Below are positions 53,330 through 60,096 of a stretch of 64,000 bases of DNA, piece after piece. Source of the DNA: Defluviimonas salinarum. GTDB lineage: Bacteria > Pseudomonadota > Alphaproteobacteria > Rhodobacterales > Rhodobacteraceae. The notes beneath the pieces are model-generated. The model did not search any database. It saw only the letters and a program-made list of their open reading frames with translations, and had not been told where the DNA came from. Location of the stretch: positions 1 to 64,000 of the forward strand of contig NZ_JAPDOG010000006.1 in the NCBI RefSeq assembly GCF_026013545.1. Direction: 5' to 3'. Each line of letters begins with the position of its first letter. Position 1 is the stretch's first letter. A program made the translations under genes and the position numbers.

Positions 53330-55683
53330 TCGCCGTAGGGCACCCAGATGTTCTTCACTTGCGTCGCGCGCAGCAGGAAATCGCGGCCCTGGCCGCCGGG
53401 CCCGGACCAGTCGCGGTTCGGCGGGCACCAGGTGAGTTTGAGGTTACCGGCACTTTCGGCCTCGACCATCCTCGCGCCGTCCTCCGAACCGCAATACCAC
53501 ATCGCGGCGACGTCGTCGTGTCCGGCGAGGGTCTTCGCCAGTTCGTCGCGGGCGCCGGTGACGATGTTGACCACCCCGCCGGGGAGGTCGGACGTGTCGA
53601 AGACCTGGTAGAGGTCGGTCGCGGCCAAGGGCATCGCCTGCGCCGGGATCGCGACGACGCGGTTGCCCATCGCGATCGCCGGCAGGACGAGGCTGAGAAA
53701 GCCGAGGAGCGGCGCGTCGTTCGGGCAGGCGATGCCGATCACGCCGAAGGGTTCGGGCATCGCGAGCGTGACATGCGCCGATTTCGTCGCATGCACCGCG
53801 CCGTCGAACTTGTCGGCCTGGGCGGCGTAGTAGAAGGCGCGGCGGATCGAGGCCGCCACCTCCTCGGCCGGTTTCGGGGTGCCGGCGGACTTCAGGCGCC
53901 GGGTGAACTCGGCCTCGCGCGCGGCGAGGTTCTCGGCGAGGTAGTAGAGCACCTGGGCGCGGTTGTGGCCGGTCGCCCTGCCCCATCCGCCCGCCTTGTG
54001 CGCGGCCTCGACCGCGTTGCGGATGTCCTTGCGGTTGCCGAGGCCGGCGAGGCCGATCTGGCCCGACTTGCCGGTGACGGCGTAGGAATAGCCGCCGTCG
54101 GGGCGTTTCTGGGCGCCGCCGATATAGAGTTTCGCGGTGCGGTCGATGGGGGCCGTGCCGGTGGATGGCGCGCCCGGCACCGGCGCGGCATCGAGCCGCG
54201 CCGGTGCCGTCTCGGGCTTCGCCCGAGGGACCGGACCCGAGAGGTATTCGCGCATGCCCTCGCGGCCGCCCTCGCGACCGAAGCCGCTCTCGCGGTAGCC
54301 GCCGAAGCCCGCCCCGGCATCGAAGATGTTGGTCGCGTTCACCCAGACGACGCCGGCCTTGACCTTCGCGGCGATGTCGAGCGCGAGGTTGATGTTCTCC
54401 GACCAGATCGAGGCGGCAAGCCCGTAGCGGGTGTTGTTGGCCAGCTCGACCGCCTCGTCGGGGGTGCGGAAGGTGGTGAGCGTGGCCACCGGGCCGAAGA
54501 TCTCCACCTCGGAGACGATGTTGGCGGGGGCGACATTGGTCATGAAGCCGGGCGCAAAGAAGCAGCCCGTCGCGGGAAGCTGGCCCTCGGCCTGGTGCAG
54601 CACCGCGCCCTCGGCCTCGCCCTTCGCGACGATGTCGCGGATGCGGGCGAGCTGGACCGGATCGACGATGGCGCCGATATCGGTGGACTTGTCGAGGGGG
54701 TCGCCGGTGCGGAGCTTGGCGAGCCGGGCGCGGAGGCGTGTCACGAAGGTCTCGGCGATGCCCTCCTGCACGAGGATACGGCTCCCCGCGCAGCAGACCT
54801 GGCCCTGGTTGAACCAGATCGCATCGACCACTCCCTCGACCGCGCCGTCGAGATCGGCATCGGCGAAGACCACGAAGGGCGATTTGCCGCCCAGTTCCAG
54901 CGTCAGCTTCTTGCCCGTGCCCGCCGTCGCCTTGCGGATCGCGCGGCCGACCTCGGTCGAGCCGGTGAAGGCGACCTTGTCGACCTCCGCGCCGACCAGC
55001 GCCGCCCCGGTCTCGCCATCGCCGGTGACGATGTTGACGACGCCCTTCGGCAGGCCGATCTCGGCGCAGATCTCGGCGAAGGCAAGCGCGGTCAGCGGCG
55101 TGTATTCGGCAGGTTTCAGGACCACGGTGTTGCCGGCGGCGAGCGCCGGCGCGATCTTCCAGGCGAGCATCAGGAGGGGAAAGTTCCACGGGATGATCTG
55201 GCCGCAGACGCCGACGGGCACGGCGCCGGGAAACTCCTCCTCCAGCATCTCGGCCCAGCCGGCGTGGTGGTAGAAGTGGCGCGCGACGAGGGGGATGTCG
55301 ATGTCGCGGCTCTCGCGGATCGGCTTGCCGTTGTCGAGCGTCTCCAGCACGGAAAGGAAGCGTTCGCGTTTCTGGACGTGGCGGGCGATGGCGTAGAGCC
55401 ATTTCGCGCGCTCGTGGCCGGGCAGCTTCGACCAGCCGGGTAAGGCGGCGCGGGCGGCCTTCACCGCCGCGGCCACGTCCTTTTCCGAGCCCTGCGCCAC
55501 CTTCGCGAGCTCCGCGCCGGTCGCGGGATCGGCGCTCGGGAAGGTCTTCGCGGGCTTCGTGAAGGCGCCGTCGATGTAGTGGCCGAACGTCCCCCTTGCC
55601 TTCAGCCAGCCCATGACCTCGCCCGAGGCCTCAGGCGCCGGGCCGTAGTCCATCGTCTCCAGTATCTCGGTCACTGTCGGCAT
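53326..55683 (-). CDS. ALDH16-type tandem aldehyde dehydrogenase
   Basis: This 785-residue protein carries two ALDH-superfamily regions. Domain 1 (about 30-490) is complete: IIPWNFPLLMLAWK near 163, Glu264 in LELGGKS, and nucleophile Cys297 in FNQGQVCCAGSR. Domain 2 (about 525-785) keeps ALDH-like parts such as GVIGIACPNDAPLLGF and GGVVNIVTG but lacks the GQxC nucleophile motif. This matches bacterial ALDH16, where only the first domain is catalytic, and contrasts with human ALDH16A1, which lost the Cys. It follows deoC by 7 bases, which suits oxidation of the acetaldehyde made by DeoC. Confidence 0.9.
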   Translation of the reverse strand: MPTVTEILETMDYGPAPEASGEVMGWLKARGTFGHYIDGAFTKPAKTFPSADPATGAELAKVAQGSEKDVAAAVKAARAALPGWSKLPGHERAKWLYAIARHVQKRERFLSVLETLDNGKPIRESRDIDIPLVARHFYHHAGWAEMLEEEFPGAVPVGVCGQIIPWNFPLLMLAWKIAPALAAGNTVVLKPAEYTPLTALAFAEICAEIGLPKGVVNIVTGDGETGAALVGAEVDKVAFTGSTEVGRAIRKATAGTGKKLTLELGGKSPFVVFADADLDGAVEGVVDAIWFNQGQVCCAGSRILVQEGIAETFVTRLRARLAKLRTGDPLDKSTDIGAIVDPVQLARIRDIVAKGEAEGAVLHQAEGQLPATGCFFAPGFMTNVAPANIVSEVEIFGPVATLTTFRTPDEAVELANNTRYGLAASIWSENINLALDIAAKVKAGVVWVNATNIFDAGAGFGGYRESGFGREGGREGMREYLSGPVPRAKPETAPARLDAAPVPGAPSTGTAPIDRTAKLYIGGAQKRPDGGYSYAVTGKSGQIGLAGLGNRKDIRNAVEAAHKAGGWGRATGHNRAQVLYYLAENLAAREAEFTRRLKSAGTPKPAEEVAASIRRAFYYAAQADKFDGAVHATKSAHVTLAMPEPFGVIGIACPNDAPLLGFLSLVLPAIAMGNRVVAIPAQAMPLAATDLYQVFDTSDLPGGVVNIVTGARDELAKTLAGHDDVAAMWYCGSEDGARMVEAESAGNLKLTWCPPNRDWSGPGGQGRDFLLRATQVKNIWVPYGE

Positions 55684-55690
55684 CGGTCCC

Positions 55691-56659
55691 TCAGGCAATG
55701 GCGTGGCGCGAGGACGCGGCATAGCGTCCGGTCAGGTGGTGTTCGAGCTGGCGCTCGATATCGGCGAGCATCGAGGAGGCGCCGAGCCGGAAGAGATCGG
55801 GTTTCAGCCAGTCGTCGCCGAGCTCCTCCTTCATCAGGATCTGCCAGGCGATCGCGTCTTTCGCGGTCTTCATGCCCCCCGCCGGCTTGAAGCCGATCTT
55901 CTGGCCGGTGCGCGCGCCGTAATCCCGGAGTGCCCGGGCCATGACGAGACTCACGGGCAGCGTCGCGTTCACGCCCTCCTTGCCGGTCGAGGTCTTGATG
56001 AAATCCGCGCCCGCCTGCATCGCCACCATCGAGGCCTTGTAGACGTTGCGCAGCGTCTTGAGGTCGCCGGTCGCGAGGATCGCCTTGAGATGCGCGGCCC
56101 CGCAGGCCTCGCGCATCTCCGCGACCTCGTCGTAGAGCGCGGACCAGTTGCCGTCGAGGACATGGGCGCGGGTGATGACGATGTCGATCTCATCCGCGCC
56201 GTGGTCGACGGCGTAGAGGATCTCGGCGAGGCGGAGGTTGAGGGGCATGAGACCCGCCGGGAAGCCGGTGGCGACCGAGGCGACGGGGACGCCGGTGCCG
56301 TCGAGCGCCTTGACTGCGGTCGATACAAGCGTCGGATAGACGCAGACCGCGCCGGTCGTCAGCCCGGCGAGCCCGAGCCCGTCGAGGATGTGGTCGGCCA
56401 AGGGGCTCCGCGCCTTGGCGCAGAGTCGGCGCACCCGCTCGGGCGTATCGTCGCCGGCGAGCGTGGTGAGGTCCATGCAGCGGACCGCGTTGACGAGCCA
56501 GGCGGCCTGCCATTCCTTCTTAACGGTGCGACGCGTGGTCAGCGTCGCGGCCCGGCGCTCGGCCGCGGGCGTGTTCACCGCGATCTGGTCGAACCAGTCG
56601 AGCTGCAGGGGAACGCCTGGATTCCGCGCGATGTTGGGAAGGGCATGAATCTCGGGCAT
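55691..56659 (-). CDS. deoC: Deoxyribose-phosphate aldolase
   Basis: This 322-residue class I aldolase cleaves 2-deoxyribose-5-phosphate to acetaldehyde and glyceraldehyde-3-phosphate. The Schiff-base Lys lies in ADFIKTSTGKEG near residue 222, the second Lys in IGFKPAGGMKTAKDA near 258, and the catalytic Asp in MDLTTLAGDDT near 62. It is about 60 residues longer than E. coli DeoC, as in the long DERA group of proteobacteria. It leads a unit with ALDH16 and an FAA hydrolase, and with deoD elsewhere in the window can convert deoxynucleosides to central metabolites. Confidence 0.94.
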   Translation of the reverse strand: MPEIHALPNIARNPGVPLQLDWFDQIAVNTPAAERRAATLTTRRTVKKEWQAAWLVNAVRCMDLTTLAGDDTPERVRRLCAKARSPLADHILDGLGLAGLTTGAVCVYPTLVSTAVKALDGTGVPVASVATGFPAGLMPLNLRLAEILYAVDHGADEIDIVITRAHVLDGNWSALYDEVAEMREACGAAHLKAILATGDLKTLRNVYKASMVAMQAGADFIKTSTGKEGVNATLPVSLVMARALRDYGARTGQKIGFKPAGGMKTAKDAIAWQILMKEELGDDWLKPDLFRLGASSMLADIERQLEHHLTGRYAASSRHAIA

Positions 56660-56733
56660 CGGACTGTCCTGGCTGGCGGCGTCAACCGATCATAGCGCCT
56701 GACGCTAACGCCTGTCTCCGGTCTCGGCAATCC

Positions 56734-56757
56734 AATTTTGACCACAGGGTCAAATTT
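56734..56757 (-). terminator. Hairpin after the DUF1523 gene, possible terminator
   Basis: TTTGACC (56737-56743) and GGTCAAA (56748-56754) pair perfectly over a 4-nt loop, with A/T-rich sequence extending the stem on both sides. It lies just past the end of the minus-strand operon and upstream of deoC, so it could end that operon. Confidence 0.45.
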
Positions 56758-56764
56758 CAGACGT

Positions 56765-57439
56765 TCACCGCCGCGGCTTGCCCTTCCAGGTGCCGAGCCA
56801 GGCGCGGAACCGGCCCCAGACGCCGCGCGCCCGCTCCGCCGCCTCGTCGGCGCGCTGGTCGACGCTGTCCCAGGCCTCCTCGACATCGGCGAGCACCGGG
56901 TCGATCGAGCGTTCGCGGAACTGCAGCCACATCCGGCGCAGCATCAGGAGAACGAAGCCGAGGAAGACGAAGAAGAAGATGTTGAACCAGGGGATGATCG
57001 TCACGTCCGGCCCCTCGACCCGCTTGATCGAGATCGCGTTCGGGAAGGCCGAGAAATACTCGATCCGCCAGCCGTAATGGGTGACCGAGACCCATTCCGG
57101 CGCCGCGGCGGTGGATTTCGCATCTTCCGCCTCGGTCTGCAGGTTCGCGGTGTCGAACTTGAAATAGGGCGGCCAGGACCAGCCGGTATCCTCGTTGCGA
57201 TAGACCATTGGCTTGTTGTTGGCCTTCACCGTCTGGATGAACTGCACGTCGCGGTTGATGAGCCCGGTCGACTGGTCGTCGGGCTTCGCCCAGAAGATCC
57301 GCGTCCAGTCGTTGAGGTCCTGCCGCTCCTGATAGGTGTTGACCACCCGCACGATGTCATGCTGCGGCAGCGTGTAGTGGAAGAAGCCGAAGACGATGAG
57401 CGCAATCAGCGTCAGCACGGTCCATTTCGCGTATTTCAT
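56765..57439 (-). CDS. DUF1523 family membrane-anchored protein
   Basis: This 224-residue protein of the DUF1523 family has an N-terminal membrane helix (residues 6-23), a periplasmic or extracytoplasmic middle part with HDIVRVVNTYQER and VQFIQTVKANNKPMVYRNEDTG, and a second helix near 148-167 (IPWFNIFFFVFLGFVLLML). A charged, basic C-terminal tail of about 55 residues follows. It is the last gene of the unexplained AAA+ operon, 7 bases after the 90-residue gene. The function is unknown. Confidence 0.82.
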   Translation of the reverse strand: MKYAKWTVLTLIALIVFGFFHYTLPQHDIVRVVNTYQERQDLNDWTRIFWAKPDDQSTGLINRDVQFIQTVKANNKPMVYRNEDTGWSWPPYFKFDTANLQTEAEDAKSTAAAPEWVSVTHYGWRIEYFSAFPNAISIKRVEGPDVTIIPWFNIFFFVFLGFVLLMLRRMWLQFRERSIDPVLADVEEAWDSVDQRADEAAERARGVWGRFRAWLGTWKGKPRR

Positions 57440-57446
57440 CTTCGCC

Positions 57447-57719
57447 TCAGTAATTGGTCAGGTAGATCAGTAACAGCACGCCGAGCGTCGGGATCACGTA
57501 GACGAGCCAGATCAGCTTGCGCCTCAGGCTTTTCTCGTAATCCCGCATGCCCGCCTCGATATAGGCGTCTCGGGCCGGGGATTCACCCCCGTCGTGCTCG
57601 CCGTCCCATTCCTTCTCCAGCCGCTCGCGCTCGACCGAGCGGGAATAGATCGACAGGAGCAGATACATCACCGTCATCGCGATGAAGCCGAAGACGGCAA
57701 GGCGGAGGAAGGCGATCAT
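57447..57719 (-). CDS. 90-residue two-helix membrane protein, unknown
   Basis: This small protein has one helix at residues 4-24 (FLRLAVFGFIAMTVMYLLLSI) and another near 68-88 (KLIWLVYVIPTLGVLLLIYL), separated by a charged loop of about 40 residues rich in Glu, Asp and Arg. Its start overlaps the stop of the 458-residue gene by 4 bases (ATGA), and the DUF1523 gene follows after 7 bases. It is thus a firm member of the operon. No family was recognised. Confidence 0.75.
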   Translation of the reverse strand: MIAFLRLAVFGFIAMTVMYLLLSIYSRSVERERLEKEWDGEHDGGESPARDAYIEAGMRDYEKSLRRKLIWLVYVIPTLGVLLLIYLTNY

Positions 57720-59092
57720 CGGCGCTCCTTTCTCACCGCGCCCCAGGGGCCGACGATGTCGAGAATGTCGGGTTTGCGGCTCTCGGGCGCACCGGAGCGG
57801 CTCCAGGGTCCCGGTTCATGCATGCCGGGCTCGGGGCCGAACAGAGCCTCGCGCGCACCGGCCTTGTCGATCTGGTATTCGCGTTCGAGATAGTCGGCGA
57901 CATAGGCCTTCTTCGCCTCGGGCCAGGAGCGGTAGAGATCGTAGAAAAGCTCCTTGTGGCAGATGAAGAGCTGGCGCACGTCGAGGGGTGACAGTTCGGA
58001 AAGCAGCATGTTGACGAGGTCGCGATCGGCATGGGCCTTGGCGCGGAGCGTGTAGAAATAGGCCGGATGCGCCGAGGTAATGCGCGGCCAGGGCCCGCCC
58101 GTCTCGACCCATCTGAGAAGCGCCGCGAGCCCGTGGAACTCCTCGGGCAGCCGCGCGCCGATGGCCGACGCGGCCTGCCTCAGGTCGCGCCGCGCCCCGT
58201 GGCCGATCTCGAGCCTGAGGCTCGCGGCGGCGGCGACGACGATGAAATCCATCTTCTGGCGCAGGATCGCCGCGGCATCGGCGCCGCGGGCATTGACGAT
58301 CGGCTCCACGAGGTCGTTGATCTCGAGGAACTTGGCGATCTGGTTGCGGTCCTCGAGGTCGAAGACGTATTTGATCGGCAGCGCCCCCAAAGCCTCCTTC
58401 CGCCCGACCGCGATCGCCGCCGGATGTTCCACGTCACGGAAGATGTAGAGGCCGCCGAAATGCGCGGTCCAGAAATTACCCTGGTCGAATGTGGTGGACT
58501 TGAGCGCGACCGGATTGCGCGTCACGTCGCCGGTCTTGTCCGCGAGCCCGATCATCTCGGCGATCAGCACGTCATCCCACCAGCCGTCCTCCTCGCTGCG
58601 GAAGCGGTCGATGAGGCCGGCAAGCTTCTGCCCCTCGGCCACATGGTTGCCGGTCGTGTCGGCGGTGACCGTGATGCGGCGGATGTCGAAGAGCCGGGCC
58701 GGGCTTTCGAGGTCGTAGACGGTGTTTTCGAGTTCCCCCGCCACCGCGTCGCGCGCGGTGAGCGTAAAGAGCTGCGCCTCGTTCTCCGCGATGAAGCGGG
58801 CGAGAATGCCGCGCGAGGTGGAGAACTTGGCGTTCAGAAGCGGCGCGGTCTTCTGGTCGGTGGTCAGGAGGATGAACTGCCGGTTGCAGCCATTGGCGTT
58901 GAGGTAGAGGTGATCGCCCAGTTCATCGCCCACCTCGGGCGAGTAGCCCGAGATGTCGATGTGGAAATCGGCAAGCCTGGTCTCCTTACCCGACAGAGCT
59001 TTCAACGCACGGTTATAGCGCTCGACCAGCGCCGGGCTCTCGACCGGGACGAGATTGCCGAACATCAGGCCTTTTTCGATGAGGCGTTTCAT
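57716..59092 (-). CDS. 458-residue soluble protein of unknown function
   Basis: No known domain was recognised. The protein has no signal peptide or membrane helix. Features visible are MKRLIEKGLMFGNLVPVESPALVERYNRAL at the start, a Trp-rich middle (EEDGWWDDVLIAEMIG near residue 165), DQGNFWTAHFGGLYIFRDVEHP near 205, a helical C-terminal half, and a Pro/Gly-rich last 35 residues. It may belong to one of the recently numbered DUF families of Rhodobacterales. The gene follows the DUF559 cassette and is translationally coupled to the 90-residue membrane protein, so it probably acts with the AAA+ ATPase further upstream. Confidence 0.8.
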   Translation of the reverse strand: MKRLIEKGLMFGNLVPVESPALVERYNRALKALSGKETRLADFHIDISGYSPEVGDELGDHLYLNANGCNRQFILLTTDQKTAPLLNAKFSTSRGILARFIAENEAQLFTLTARDAVAGELENTVYDLESPARLFDIRRITVTADTTGNHVAEGQKLAGLIDRFRSEEDGWWDDVLIAEMIGLADKTGDVTRNPVALKSTTFDQGNFWTAHFGGLYIFRDVEHPAAIAVGRKEALGALPIKYVFDLEDRNQIAKFLEINDLVEPIVNARGADAAAILRQKMDFIVVAAAASLRLEIGHGARRDLRQAASAIGARLPEEFHGLAALLRWVETGGPWPRITSAHPAYFYTLRAKAHADRDLVNMLLSELSPLDVRQLFICHKELFYDLYRSWPEAKKAYVADYLEREYQIDKAGAREALFGPEPGMHEPGPWSRSGAPESRKPDILDIVGPWGAVRKERR

Positions 59093-59122
59093 GCGCGGCC
59101 TTTCAGTTTGTCTGGAGCGCGT

Positions 59123-59153
59123 CCCCCCACCCCCATCCCACGAGGGGGAGGGG
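59123..59153 (+). repeat. GC-rich repeat, copy 1 (left arm of outer pair A)
   Basis: The 31-base unit is six C, A, five C, ATCCCACGA, five G, A, four G. Copy 2 at 59265-59295 is its reverse complement at 30 of 31 positions. It lies between the 458-residue gene and the end of the DUF559 gene. Confidence 0.8.
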
Positions 59154-59213
59154 AAGAGATAGAAACTGCCGCCGCGAGATGATCAGGCTTGAAGGCAGAG
59201 GTATTGCAGAAAA

Positions 59214-59639
59214 TCATGTTCCCGGCCCTCTCCGTTTCGAAACACCGCCCGCAACATCGCGGCTCCCCTCCCCCTCGTGGGATGGGGATGGGGGGATGGC
59301 CTCAAGCGCATCCAGCACCACCTGCATCACACCGTCGATATTGCCATCCACATCTGTGTTCCAGAATCGCAGGACGGAAAAGCCCTGCCCTTCGAACCAC
59401 GCATCCCGCGTCTGATCTCTTGGCCCGCCGTGCCCGCCGCCATCGACCTCGATCACCAGCCGTCTACCGAATTCAGCGAAATCCGCGATGTAACGCCCGA
59501 CCGGCGCCTGCCTGCGAAAATGGGTGCCAAGCATCCGGTTCACCTCACGCAGTTTCGGCCAGAGATGACGCTCCTGCGAGGTCATGTTCTTCCGAAGCTC
59601 TCGGGCGTGATCCCGGGTATGGGCAGCGATGCGAGTCAC
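59214..59639 (-). CDS. DUF559 (Vsr-like) endonuclease-domain protein
   Basis: This 141-residue protein of the DUF559 family has the restriction-endonuclease-like fold related to the Vsr mismatch nuclease. The family run is present: ELRKNMTSQERHLWPKLR near residue 14, FRRQAPVGRYIADFAEFG near 38, the active-site strand LVIEVDGGGH near 61, and FSVLRFWNTDV near 88. The PD-ExK-type residues are Asp in ADF and Glu-Asp in IEVDG. GTG at 59639 is preferred over the ATG at 59660, with a G-rich run upstream that is itself repeat sequence. Its last 25 residues are encoded through repeat copy 2 and are Ser/Gly/Pro-rich. Activity is untested for most of the family. Confidence 0.83.
   Translation of the reverse strand: MTRIAAHTRDHARELRKNMTSQERHLWPKLREVNRMLGTHFRRQAPVGRYIADFAEFGRRLVIEVDGGGHGGPRDQTRDAWFEGQGFSVLRFWNTDVDGNIDGVMQVVLDALEAIPPSPSHEGEGSRDVAGGVSKRRGPGT
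59265..59295 (-). repeat. GC-rich repeat, copy 2 (right arm of pair A)
   Basis: This is the reverse complement of copy 1 at 30 of 31 positions. It lies inside the 3' end of the DUF559 gene and encodes its PPSPSHEGEG-type tail. With copy 1 it could form a long hairpin across a 111-base spacer containing the DUF559 stop codon. Confidence 0.8.
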
Positions 59640-59646
59640 GACGCAG

Positions 59647-59690
59647 CCCCCCACCCCCATCCCCTCCCCACAAGGGGGAGGGGAGGTGCC
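59647..59690 (+). repeat. GC-rich repeat, copy 3 (left arm of pair B)
   Basis: This longer version of the same repeat begins with the same six C, A, five C, AT as copy 1, then CCCCTCCCCACAA, GGGGGAGGGG and AGGTGCC. It ends 8 bases from the DUF559 start codon side and pairs with copy 4 across a 15-base spacer. Confidence 0.8.
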
Positions 59691-59705
59691 AGACCGGCGA
59701 CCTTC

Positions 59706-59747
59706 GCACCTCCCTCCCCCCTCGTGGGGGAGGGATGGGGAGGGGGG
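59706..59747 (-). repeat. GC-rich repeat, copy 4 (right arm of pair B)
   Basis: This is an imperfect reverse complement of copy 3, including the GCACCTCCC outer end. It stops 4 bases before the end of the 114-residue membrane protein gene. Pair B would form a stem of about 40 bp, strong enough to block transcription or replication locally. Confidence 0.78.
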
Positions 59748-59751
59748 GATA

Positions 59752-60096
59752 TCACGACTTCACCTTCCTTCTCCGCAGAGCCTCAGCAAGAAGCATGATC
59801 AAGAAGAAGATTCCACCAAGGAACATGGTCGCAAAGCCGGAAAGCAGAAAAACATCGAATGCCGAGAACTTTGGATCACACATTGTCGCCTTAAGAGGCC
59901 GAAGCAACGAGCTTGGTCCGCAATTGAAGACGACGATTGCGGCGCTTACCGGGATAAGCCCCAGCGCGAGCGTCACCAATCCAGCTAACAAGGCCAGGAA
60001 TCTATTTGAAGCATTCCGCCGCAGAGCAACGAGAACGGCCATCCAAGCCACAGCGCCGCTCGCCGCCAGAATAGCAAAGCCTAACGGAGCACTCAC
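59752..60096 (-). CDS. 114-residue multi-helix membrane protein, unknown
   Basis: The protein has about three to four hydrophobic segments (residues 5-24, 33-56 and 86-106) and a basic C-terminus RRRKVKS. It begins with GTG at 60096, overlapping the AAA+ ATPase stop in a GTGA arrangement, which decides the start and marks translational coupling. A longer frame exists but runs through the ATPase gene in another frame. Base composition looks lower in GC than the neighbours. No family was recognised; it is probably the membrane partner of the ATPase. Confidence 0.72.
   Translation of the reverse strand: MSAPLGFAILAASGAVAWMAVLVALRRNASNRFLALLAGLVTLALGLIPVSAAIVVFNCGPSSLLRPLKATMCDPKFSAFDVFLLSGFATMFLGGIFFLIMLLAEALRRRKVKS

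Noticed and set aside
59123-59747. Four repeat copies considered as a CRISPR array
   Set aside because: Copies are in inverted pairs, unequal in length, with unequal spacers and a gene between them; no cas genes are present.
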